From Melieria omissa (Eukaryota > Arthropoda > Insecta > Diptera > Ulidiidae): a stretch of 64,000 bases of DNA. The number at the start of each line of letters is the position of its first letter. Positions within the stretch are counted from its first letter, which is position 1. A program made the translations under genes and the position numbers. The notes beneath the pieces are model-generated. The model saw only the letters and a list, made by a program, of their open reading frames with translations, was not told the origin of the DNA and ran no database searches. The stretch covers positions 105,347,486-105,411,485 of the forward strand of contig OZ020269.1 in the NCBI GenBank assembly GCA_963971225.1, read 5' to 3'. Of this stretch, positions 9,616 to 21,600 are shown piece by piece.

Positions 9616-11329
9616 ATCTTCAAATCGTAAGCCATTCACTTTATTTGCACTTTGGGACTTTCTGCATTTGCCAGCCAACATACAAAATTTTCGCTCGCTA
9701 TTTTCCCTCATATATAAGCAAAAACAACAAAAACGTATCACCAGCAGAAATTGTCCCCATTGCACTTCCGCCTGCTGCACTCCAACTGCGAAGCATTTTG
9801 CGCCACTCCGCACAAACGTTGCGCGCTCACATGAAACGCCTTTCAATTTGACTCTTGTGTTAGTTTTTTTTATATATTTATTTTGTTGTTTTTATTGTCA
9901 AAGTTGTTTTTGTGTTTATTTTTTTGGCACTCGAGCACGTTCGACGTGGTTTTTCTTGTATCCGCCTTCGGCAGCGCCCATTGCCGGCACACCGACACAC
10001 ACACATTCGCCACTTCCTTTCATTAAAGATTCAGGTTACCAGTGCCAAAGTGAAATCTCGCCCAACGTTGCAGCTAGTAGCCATGGCAGTCACTGCACCA
10101 GCTGGGCGTGCAGCTAAAAGGCTGAGCGCGTTCGGTTCTGTTCTGTCGGAGTGCACGGATTAGTTTGTTTAAAAATTCAAACCGGAAGCGCATTGGTGGC
10201 GTGCAGTGCGGCAGCAGACAATCACAGCGCTGTGCACTTAGTTCAGTGCAGTGCCTTCGCTTGTCTGTCCCGGCGCACGACCAACACAAGCCATGGTTGA
10301 CAAAATGTCAGCGGCGAGTAGAGGAAATTCCATGCTGCAGTCGAGCGAATAGCCAAGCGAGCGCGAGTACATACAGCCAGCTAGTCAGATAGTCAGACAG
10401 CCAGCGATTTAGTCAGTCAGTGGGACATTGGCAAAGGGACTTTTGCATGGAAAAGGCGTGTTCGTGTTGCGTCGGTGCGCGTTGTTTCGCCAATTGTTGT
10501 TCCGCATTGTCGGAAATGTCTGTGTTTTATGTGCATTTGATGTTGGCACATAAAACGCCCGATTTGGGTATTCAAGCTGTGACCGACCGGGTAGTGAGTC
10601 GGGTGCTGTGGGCAGCTTTTAAAGTTTGCCTAATTTGCTTGGACATTGTCCTGTTCGGACATTAAGTGGGCCAAGTCGTTTAGCTGGCCAAATGAATGGC
10701 CGAGACATTAATACGGATATTGTCGGACGAAGGCTGCCATTGGCGCTGCAGCTGCTTTCGACTTCATTAAGTTTGCACTGCCGCAGTTCGGGGATTCATC
10801 AATAAATCCGTAGGGATCATTAAGCGAGATAAATTGAAAAGGATGGCAAATAAGACGCTTTGGAAAGCAGTGGGCGAATGTCACAGCGCTTCGTGCGTAG
10901 ATTCGAAAAATTTTCAGTTGAAGGAAAGCAACAAAATTTAATGAATGACGCAGTGAGGAGCAATTGAACCACTACACGAAAAAGGTGATGAAAATTTTTA
11001 ATGAAAATATATTCAACAATACGGGATGGGCATATTTTTTCATAGCTAAGGGACTTAAAATTTATTTATTTTTTTTTAATTCGGTGGAAGAGGTAATGAT
11101 GAAAAGGAACAGTTATGAATATGACAATTTTTTCATAGTTTTGCTATGAAATTTTAATGAAAATTTGTTGAAAGTATGTGAAAGAATACAATTAAAAATT
11201 AATAAGAACTCGGCGGATCATTTAAAAATATAAAACAAAAACATAATTGACAGACAGATTGAAAATTCCTTTTTTTGTTTTGAAAAAATGTCTCTAATTA
11301 TTTCTTTTTTAAATTACTTTCACTACATT
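9616..11329. other. Mostly unique intron with a GC-richer island
   Basis: Between about 10030 and 10760 the base composition rises and stop codons thin out in several frames, with clusters of TCAGT initiator-like words (10255, 10410-10419). A short frame, MVDKMSAASRGNSMLQSSE (10293-10352), has a good start context. A 72-codon Cys-rich frame runs 10447-10665. Neither resembles a known family. The island could be a promoter or first exon of an unannotated transcript, or a conserved enhancer. The rest is AT-rich and featureless. Confidence 0.3.
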
Positions 11330-12180
11330 TGAAGTCAACAGGCCCATTAAAATATGTTTCCTCATACAAACTGTAAATTCATTTTTAATTCCGTTTTATT
11401 TTGACTTAAAAATTAATTTACATTTTTCTACAATTTCTCCATTCAAGCTTTTAGCCCTTCGTTGACACTATCAGATTTTGATTTTCCAAAAAATTAAAAA
11501 CACATGTCAAATTATCTCTCATTTGAATTGGTTTCATCTTATTTGAAGTCAAAAACCCCATTAAAACATTAAACCCTTCATTGACTCCATCAGAATTTGA
11601 TCTTCTAAAAAATTATGTCAAAGTATCTCTCATTTGAAGCAGTTTCATCAAAAACTCCATTAAATCATGGTTCCCCGTATAAACTTTTAACCCATTGTTG
11701 ACTCCATCAGATTTTTATTTTGAAAAAAATTCAAAACACTGTCAAATTTTTTCTCATCTGGGGTAGTTTCACCGTCAAAAACCCCATTCAGTCATGTTTC
11801 CTCATACAAACTTTTAACCCGTCATTAACTCCATCAGATTTTGATTTTCGAAAAAAGTTACATATGTCAAATTATCTTTCATCTGGAGTATTAAAACTAC
11901 TACTACTACCGTTTCACCATCAAAAACTATATTAAATCATGCTTCCCCGAATAAAATTTTAACCCATTGTTGACTCCATCAGATTTTGATTTTGAAAAGA
12001 ATTAAGGACACGTGTCTAAATAATTTTTATATCAAGTCATTTCACCAATTTTGAAGTCAATAGGCTAATCGGCTTATATATTTTCCTTAGTCTTCCTGTA
12101 AACGAACCTTAACCCATTGTGGACCGCGTTAAATTTTGATTTAAAAAAAGAAAAATACGCAAAATTTCACCAAAAGTGAA
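11330..12180 (+). repeat. Degenerate 115-145-bp tandem repeat
   Basis: Six to seven diverged units are marked by gactccatcagattttgatt or close variants near 11465, 11580, 11697, 11824, 11970 and 12116. Each is followed by A-rich sequence and then a cccatt(a)aatcatg block. The spacing drifts between 115 and 146 bp. It is unrelated to the two arrays upstream. Confidence 0.75.
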
Positions 12181-12189
12181 GTCTATTAA

Positions 12190-12272
12190 CCCTTTCCGAA
12201 ATGAAAATAACAGCCCGATGTATGAATTGTATGAGCTGTAGTCCAATTTATTGGGCATTGTGACTGAAAGGG
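12190..12272. mobile_element. 83-bp TTAA-flanked MITE, piggyBac-like
   Basis: TTAA occurs on both sides (12186-12189 and 12273-12276). The element begins CCCTTTC and ends GAAAGGG. A TTAA target duplication with CCC...GGG termini is the piggyBac signature. At 83 bp it is very short and carries no coding sequence. Confidence 0.55.
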
Positions 12273-12507
12273 TTAAATCAGGTTTTTCCATACACCTTAA
12301 CCCATGTTTTGCCCCTTTAGACCCAGAATTTAAAAAAATCCCATCTTAGCGGAATCTTATTTTCTGAAGTGGTTCTGTAGTTCAAACTTTATGTTTGTGA
12401 TAGTTAGTCAGGACAAACAATTATATGAAAATCTTTTAATAGTTTTACTAAGAAATTGTAGTGAAAAGTTGTGGAAAACTTTGTGAAAGACTATAATCCA
12501 TACTTAC

Positions 12508-12630
12508 GTTGGATTCATTTTGGCCAATAGCCGCGATCGGATGCGATCTCTTTCCGTGATTGAAGTTGGCGGCGGCGAAATTTCGTTCTGTCGTTCGCGT
12601 TCAATACTCGCCGATAGTTCATTGTTGGAG
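12508..12630 (-). CDS. Spondin gene, exon d (linker)
   Basis: 123 nt between the acceptor ttcttgtcaccag and the donor gtaagtatg on the minus strand. It opens with one base that completes Asp with the GA left by exon c. It encodes SNNELSASIERERQNEISPP, followed by a basic stretch (ERDRIRSRLLAKMNP), and leaves two bases (AC). The segment lies after the spondin domain and looks like a flexible charged linker, perhaps leading to thrombospondin repeats. The next exon was not found in the 12.5 kb to the window edge. Confidence 0.9.
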
Positions 12631-15600
12631 CTGGTGACAAGAAAATACAAGGCAAATTAATTTTTTTTTATTTTCCTAATATTTAAATAAATTGTTTTAT
12701 TTTATTTTATTTTATTTTGTTTTATTTTATTTTATTTTATTTTATTTTATTTCATTTTATTTTAGTTTATTTTATTTTATTTTATTTTATTTTATTTTAT
12801 TTTATTTTATTTTATTTTATTTTATTTTATTTTATTTTATTTTATTTTATTTTATTTTATTTTATTTTATTTTATTTTATTTTATTTTATTTTATTTTAT
12901 TTTATTTAAAGTCTACTGAAATTTAAGTATATTGCAATTGATTTAAGCGTAATGGCTGAGATCAAACATAAAATGTATCAAGGAAAACATTTTTTGTAGG
13001 AAAAATTTATCCTTCACGGGATTGTTTGAAGTTTCGATGGTAGTTCAATGGTCTAATGGTTCAATGGTCTGATGGTTCAATGGTTGAAAGACTATGAATG
13101 GTTCAATGATCTTTCAACCATTGGTTCAACTATCTATCTATGATCTTTTTACCATTGCACCATGAAATTACTTAAAATCTTCAACAAAGCTAAGCCCTAT
13201 TTGCCTATTTACGCTAAACTTTATATTACTCCGACTGCCCAGAAACTGCAGCATCTTAAAGACCAAAGACACAGCAGTTTGCGCAGCTTCTAGCTCGCTT
13301 AGGGTAAGCGGGATATCAGCAAAAAATTTGATGATACTATTGGACCGCCAATCAGCTCTTAGGGCTCCGGATGCGGTTTTAATAAGATCAAAGACTGTTC
13401 TGAACTACAGAAAACCTCTTAAAGAGATTCCCCAGCTACTTCATATTCACCAGTTCTGGATTCCAGGACACGGGAACAGTCCAGGGAACTGCAGAAAAGA
13501 CGAGCTCTCTCAGCAAGGTACGACTGACGAAAGAAAACGTCAGCTTTATATTCAACTATGCTAAACTGTTGAACGTGAAGACATTCGGGCGAACTGTGGA
13601 GCAGATGAGCTTACTCGGCAGGCTATGACTAAACAGTTACGTCAAGAATGCTCTTCGTACAGAATTTGGTCAACCTTAAGCTTTACATTGCTTTAGAGAA
13701 AGTCTCTGACCAGATAAGAATCTTGATTGGGGTTCTGACAGATCAGTGTTTAATTGGCACCCACACAAGAAGATTGGATTTGCTTTTGAAGGACTTCTGT
13801 CGATGCAGTATGGACAAGGAAGGGAAACAAATGCATTTCATCTTATATGCATTTTTTCGCATTATCTAGAAGAACGAAAACTCACCTGGGCAACTTCCTC
13901 TTTGACAATTTAGGGGATTTAGTCGATAGAACTATTCACAATTTACTAGACTTCGTGAGGAGTTTAAACTGATTTAATGAGTGAGCGGACTTAAGACCCA
14001 TTGATTGTTGTAGCGGATTAGACCTTTATGGCCTAAGTGGACTATACCTTGGGGCAGCTACTACTACCTAACTACTGACCCAAGTTTGATGCAAATTCTT
14101 ATATAAGCAGTTTTTCATATGCGACTTGAGTTTCACACGCGTAGTTGCGAAAGAAAACGACAGACGTCAACTGGCTGCCAAGATCGTAAGATCGAAAAAC
14201 CCTAAACTTGTTTTTTAGGGTTAAGCAATGTCACTGGTCTATGCTAATGGTCCCCAGCACAGTTGGAGTGCCCAAGGACAACATTCGGCATGAAATAGTC
14301 GACGTAGAACTGCATTTATGTGGAATCGTACTCGTAATCGAAAAGTGGTCCAAAAGAATAAAGTCACCGAAAGTCAATTCGGTGAACATTTAAACCACAT
14401 AATTTCGATGTTGGAACCCTGGAACTGCATACTTTTTCATACAGGTTCAAAATAACGGTCTCGTTTTCTCTCCAGGCTCAAAGAAATTCCTAAGCGTTCC
14501 GCAGTTGCGAGTTTTTTCGCATCAAAAGTGTTACTACATTTGTTTATCCTAAGTATTCAAATTTACACTCTTTTCTTTTTTTACAAACAGTAAAAAATCA
14601 AAACGTATACTAAACAAACTCACTCATGTTCCGTTTCCAAATGGGTTTGTGTCTTGACTGTTTCATATTTACGATCATCCTCGGCAAAGTTGAAAACCTC
14701 GCTCAGTTCGTACTCCTTTAGCTAGAATGAGATTTAAAAATAATAAAAATGTATTAATTTCCACTTAAATGTAAAGCAATAAATTTTTAGCTAAATCCAA
14801 CATTTAGAGACGAAATTCTCGTTTTCGTAATTTTAAACGTGCAATGCTTAATTTATGTTTATTTTTTTATTTTATTCCTTTTCTTTACTTTTATTGCATT
14901 TTCGTTGGTTGCCAGCCATGGCAACACCGAGCAAAATTTCGCCAAGAAAAACGTGCCATTTGTGACGCGCATACAAAGCGAAAACTTCAACGCACACACA
15001 CACACACACAAACAAACACACAAAGTCACACGCGCCCACTCGAAACTTTTGGCTTCAATGCCGCAAAATAAACCGCTACACATTAACAAGTGGCAAGTGC
15101 GCACCGACTGACGCTGGCGACAGGTGTAAGTTAAGCATTGCCACTAATTTCAATTTCTACGCCAAAGTCGAGGCTGTGCTGCTTGCAGTTTCTTTGCACC
15201 TTACAGCTTCTTCGGTTCGCAGCCGCAGCAGCTCAATTGGCTTCTTTTTTTGTCTTAGCAACTAGCTTTTTTGTTGTTTTTGTTTGCGTTTTTCGGGACA
15301 AACGGTGTGCGTGCCTAACCTCTGCCGAGCCACGTGACATTTTGCCAGCTTTAACCCGACGTTAAATGTGTTGTCGCGCATTTTAATTTACTTTGCTTAT
15401 GTTGTTGTTGTGGCGCTTGTGGTTGTTGACTTAAGTTGGGCGCGTTTTATTTGTTGTGCGGGCATTTTTCTTACACATTATGCGCAGCGTTGGCCCCATT
15501 ACGGCGCGCCACCCCTACTGCCCCGCTGCGGCTTTGTTGTGCGCATTAAGCGACATAATCCAAACGAAAACTGTGAAATTTCGCTGTGGATTACAGGCTG

Positions 15601-18600
15601 GAAATTCCTTACCGCAGAGATTATGTGCGATCGGAATGTGTAAATGAGGTGCAGCTGGAGCAACGAAATCCCAAAGCGTCGCAGGTCGCATTTTCATCAG
15701 AAAAATGTGTGGTTGTTGTGTTGTTTTAAAGGCGAGAGGAAAGAAAGCAAGTAGCGAGTTGGAACGAACGCAGATTTTTATTTTCTTGCAAATTCCCTCT
15801 TCTTGTTTTCCTTTCCACAAAAAATAAAACACTTTTGGCATTCTGTTTTAAAGCTTTCATTCGCCACAGTTTGAGCACAAAAAATATTTCCGAAGCAAAA
15901 TTTTTCCAGAGAACTTTCCGTATGGAAACCAGGTCTTTCAGTCACACCGATTTTGAGAGCATGAAAAATTTGCTGGATTTGCTGGAATGTGCGTAAAATT
16001 TGTATTGTTGTTTTTGTATTTTTGTCTGGGGTTGTTGAATTCTTCGAAGCACATTTTGTATTTGACGTGTGTTCGTTGTGGTTTAAGTTATTGTTGTTGT
16101 ACTAAGTGGCTTTCTATGAGGGTGAGCCAGGCATAAATTGAAAATTTTAAATTTACTAAATTTTTTATTGATACACGAGTTATGATTACTTATAGAAATC
16201 TTGAACATTTAAATAATATTTTCTTATTTCGTATGATTTTTATCTTTTTATTTCAGAATTGTTCTGTCCAATTACACGAATTTCGTAATATTTTAGTTTA
16301 TACTTCTTCTTCTTCTTGACTGGCACGACAGCCCGATTACAACACTAAGGCCTAGCTACCCGCAACCATCCGGGACCAACCATCCAACACGGATGGAAGG
16401 GACCTACAGTTTTATGCCGATTCCGAACGGCGAGTTGGGAGCTTTTTCATAGGAAATTTTACTCTCAGAGGTTTGCCATTTTCTGCTGAGAGGACAGCCA
16501 CCGAAAGAAAAATATTTTTCCTTTTTTTCGGTGTTAGTAGCAACGGAGTCTTGAACCTGGGTTCGAGCGTCGCATTTGACTTGCGGTCCAACGCACTAAC
16601 CAGCTGAGCTACGGCGGCTGCCGTTCATACAGTTGAAGTTAAAGTTTAGTGGTTGAACACATTTTTCTCGATTATAAACCATAAAAATTAAACTATTTAT
16701 TCGACTGATATGAAATTTATTTGATGTGATATTCAAGACAAAATATAGTATTTTGTATTTGTACTAAACATTAACTTTAACCGTATGAACAAAAACTGTC
16801 GAAAAGTTCAGTGAATATGGTGTTTGATTGATCAAGATTATCGAATCTTAGATATTTTTTTTGCGAAAAACATTCAAATAAACTAAAAAGGAAGGTATGC
16901 GAGAAAAGCAAAGTTTAAATAGGACGAAATCCAAATAATTGTTATCAAAGAGGAAAAAGATACGAAGCAGAAGACGAAGCAAAAATGGTAAGAAAAGTGA
17001 CAACTTAGACGTAAAAAAGACACGAGGTACAAGAAAACTAAGCAGAAAAGAGAGAAAAGAAGAGAAAGATTAGTTCTAAGGCGAAGAAAAATACGAGTTA
17101 AAAGATGCACAAAATGAACATAAAAGGGAAAAGAAAAAAGGAATGAAGAGAAAGGACACACACGAAACGAAGGGAAAAGCGGCAAAAATTTAAATTTTTA
17201 AGAAGAAAGGAATTAAATGAAAAAACACGAACGAAGTGAATGTAAAAGCGGGACCTGTTGGACCTATGTTAGCATATCTATGACAAGAAGAAGAAAGAAA
17301 TGAGGTAAAAGAACATGAACAGAATGAATATAAAAAGGAAATTGGAGCCCACGAAAAACACGAACGAAGGGAAGAAAGTGGCGCCCAGCTGGTCAATGGC
17401 AAGAAGAATAGAATGAGGTAAAGGAACACAAATGAAGTGAAATTAAAAGAGGAAAGCGAAGCAGCGCTGATATGTGACAAGGAGAATATGGAATGAGGTA
17501 GAAGAACACGAACGAAGGGAACGTAAAAGCTGGAAAAGTTTGAACGCAGGCAGGTCTATGACCAGAATAAGAAGAAGAAAGTAATGAGGTAGAAGTTTAA
17601 GAACGGAAAGAAGGTAAAAGACGAAATTGGAGCCCAGACAGGTCTATGACAAGGAGAAGGAAACAACAGGGAGAAAAATATGAACAAAACGAAGGTTGAA
17701 GCGAGAAAAATGGAAGAAGATAGAAAAAATATTGAGAAAAATATGAATGACGAAAGGGTAAAAACGGATCCCTGATCTGGTCTATAGGAAGGAGAAGAAA
17801 GGAATGAGCTAGAAAAACACAAACGAAGGGAAAATAAAAGAAGAACCCAGCTATTCTATGACAAGGAGGAGGAGAAAAAATAGGGAGAAGAATATGAAGG
17901 AAGTCAAGGTAAAAGTGGGAAAGTTTGGGGCCTTGGTAGGTTTCTGACAAGAAGAAGAAAAAAACGAAGTAGAAAAACTCTATCAAAGGGAAAGTAAAAG
18001 CGATAAAATGAATAAGCACATCTAATCTATGATAAGGAGAAGGAAAATAAATGACAACGAACTAGGTAGAAAAACACAATGGAAGAAATGATAATGGGGT
18101 GAGTGGAACGAAGGAATTAAAAACAAAACAGAATTAGAAAGTATACGGGATAAGAGCAGCAAAATGTGACCAGAGGAAGGAAAAGAGATAAAGCAAGGGA
18201 TGAAGAAAGTGGGTACAGAGAAAAGAGAATTTTAATAGAAGGTAGGAAAAATAAACTTTAAGGCTTAAAAAGGAAATAACGAACAAAAAGAAACGAGAAA
18301 AGGAAAAACGGAAAGAGAAAGAAAAAGAAAAAGATAAGTAGAGAAATAAGTAAGAGGAGCACAATGTTGAGTTGTTTTGAACTGTGATTAGTTTAGGTTA
18401 TGTTCAACGCGTTGGGCCCGGCGCCGGTCCCTGAGGTCCAGCACTAGACTTTTCGTTTAGCTGGCGTCGATTCATGGGACCGACAGTATTAAAGTTAAAA
18501 AATTAATATAGTCTCAATGAAATGTGATCAAATGTAGTTTTTAATGATCAAATTTAGTTTTAGTTTATGTTACAAAGAAGAATTCCTTTTTTCTTGGCGA

Positions 18601-21600
18601 TACCCTACAATATTTTATCACTCGCCGGCTGCCGGCTGAACGGAAAAGACAGCAAATTCGACGCCGAGCTCAACGTGTTTATTAATGTTAAGTATGCAAC
18701 TCGAAGGCCATTCAGTTCCATTGTAAGTTCCTTTATTAAAGATGCATGTGAGTTGTAACAAGTTGTTCCAATTAGCAACGAAAGCAAGTTTTCATGAAAA
18801 ACAGCGGACAAAAATTTTTAACAAAAGTTCTTTCACTTAGGGACAAAAGCGAGAGTTCAGAAAAGCTGAAGACAAAAATTGTTGACAAAAATAATTCAAT
18901 CAATGATGAAAGCAGAGAATCAGGAAAGCTACAGAGGAAGTAGCAGACAACAATTACAAAAAAATGTTTCCCCTGAGAAAATTTTCAAACTAAAATTTTT
19001 TCAGAAAAAATATGCTAATCATTTATGAAAGCAGGGATTCAGAAAAGCCGCAGACAAAAATTAGGAGATATGATAGATAAGTTTAAGTAGAGTCGATGAA
19101 TCAAGTTGATGAGTTCAAGTCGAGTTTTTATGGTTCAAACTTCCCAAAGTACCTGTTTGGTACAAAATCTATGGGAGGCAGATATACTATAGTTTCAAAT
19201 GGTATTGGGCTCAAAACATTTGTGCGGACAAAGTTCCCTCCCCCCCAAATGAAAGTCTATGTGTGCCACTGGTGGCTGAAACATAAATCAGTTTGAGACT
19301 TTAAAACTTCAAACCTCATCGATATGAACAGAAAATTACATTTATTTATGCTACAAAACCATTGGTTCAACTGTTTACTTATTGCAAAACTTAGAGTTTA
19401 AGCGCTTCGTAATAACAATTAATTTGTTTCAATCAAAATAACTGAAGTAAAGAGTGTAAGACTGCATCTAAGAAAAATAATTATTTAAATAAAAATATAA
19501 CAAAAAAACACCAACCATTACGAGAAAAAAACAGCATGCAACAATAAAAAACCATAATAAAAAGAAAAGGCACTAAAAACATAAAATACTCGTGAAATAC
19601 GCTGAAAAGCTGTGGCAACGCTGGCAGCCGGCAAAGCGTGGCGCAGACCTGCTGCACTAATGCCACACATTCGTTTGTGTGTGTGTGTTTGCTGGGCGAA
19701 CAAAATAGTGGGCGTGAGGAAACGCAGTGCTGAGAAGCCCAAACAAAACGTAAGACGCAATAAAATGAATAACAGCCACAAAAAGGGCAACAACGGCAGC
19801 AGCCAAACCGCAAATGCCAAAAGCAACGAACGCCAGCAACCAAAAAAAAAAATTGAGAATAATGGTTGGTTGGTTGCTTGCATTATGGCAACGCGTGTGT
19901 TCAAAGTGGCCGCTAAAAGCGCCGCCGGATGAGTGTGTAAAATTATAGACGTGCGCTGCGCACTCGACTGCGGCCGGTCCACCCATTGCGGTCGGTTGCT
20001 GAGAAGCTGCGGTCGGCCGTTGGGCCGTAGGCGCTGCTGCGGTTGCCGCCCATTGCTGGCCGTTGGCCGCTGCGTGGTCGTGCATGGTCGTAAAATCGAA
20101 ATTGAAGGCGTTTGTATAATTACAATGAGGCCCTGCCGAAATTGCCTTTCACACGCAACACCCAAACACATCTCCACACACACACACACATATGCACACA
20201 TTGGCCTGGTGCGGTGGCAAATGTTGCCGCCATGATTTGTTGTGTCCTGATGCGGCTTGGCGTGTCGTGGACACTTTAATGTATTCCATTTCGGTGTGTG
20301 CTGTTTATGATGCGTGCTTAATCGGCGCTAAATCCGCTCGTATACTGCCCACCGCATAATTTTCCTTTACTCAGCGAAAGCGCTTCAATATAGGGTTGTC
20401 TTGCAAGTAATGCGGTTTTTGAGCGAGAGTAAAAAAGTAGTAAAAATGCTTGAAAGAAAAATAAAAATTCTATGTTTTCATTGTTATTACAACAGAAGGA
20501 TTCTAATGTCAATCAAAGTGGGCGGTAATGCAAGAGTAAAGTTTGGATTTTTAGATAAAATACTGGTTGAGGTGGATGCAGATCCCTCTTAGTGCCTTTA
20601 ATAATATTTATTTGAGTGACTCAGCAATTTTTGGGGCAAGTGACCAGAGCAAAAAGAGTTGAAGTACTACCACTTTTGGTCCGTTTTGATAAGTCCCCGA
20701 GCTGAAAGTTGTTCAAATAAATATACGGCACGTTTGTAGACACAACTTTACTAGTTTCTATAAAGATTTTGCACTGTCTTACTGCCCTTGCATCAATTCG
20801 TTTTTAATTTGTCTCTTTCTATCTCCATTTCAATAACTCTTAATACATACATAAAATATTTGAATGAATTCTTGAATCAATCAAATCGGCCCCAGGGTCT
20901 TTACATCAATTTTTCTTTCAGGTCTCTGTCTATCTCCATTTCAATAACTCTTCATGTAGCCATCAAATGTTTGAATGATTTCTTGAATCAATCCAATCAG
21001 TGCCACGAAGATTTTTCATAGAAACTGATTCAGATTTTCTTCGCTAATCCGCCTTGTCAGCGCTTTAAGCGGTGCCCTATTCAAAAGGCCGTCTGATCTA
21101 AGACAGAGAAATAATATTTAAATTTCCATCACACGAAAACCTTTGCTTCAATGTTGACATTTCTGTGATTTCCACCTCACTTTAATGGAGTTCATCATGT
21201 TAGGGTTTGTATAAAAAAAAACGTTCGAAACCACTTGAATATGGCTGAATACAAAAAGAATCTCAATCTATGGGTGCTGCATGAATTAATGCATAAAATC
21301 TCATGAACCGAGTTTCCATCTGTGAATTGTTGCTGAATCATAACTAAATCGACCCACCTTTGAAGCTGATGTTGCGTGTCGGTGAAAAGTGATTAACTTA
21401 CGACACAGTCAAGCAAAACGGTAGTTGTCGAGTTGTGTTGAGCTGATGTCCAATCCAGAACGGTCGGGAAAGTTTTTCTACGTGTTTTTTACAAGGTTTG
21501 ACCTACAGTTTTATGCCGATTCCGAACGGCGAGTTGGGAGCTTTTTCATAGGCAATTTTACTCTCAGAGGTTTGCCATTTCCTGCTGAGAGGACAGCCGC

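Noticed and set aside
10447..10665. 72-residue Cys-rich secreted peptide
   Set aside because: No signal peptide cleavage pattern and no family resemblance; kept only as part of the island description.
12692..12926. Long open frames of Phe/Tyr/Ile/Leu repeats
   Set aside because: Produced by the TTTTA microsatellite, open in all three registers.
16883..18364. Long Phe/Ser-rich minus-strand open frames, signal-peptide-like
   Set aside because: They follow from the purine-only tract; no domain, and composition tracks the repeat.
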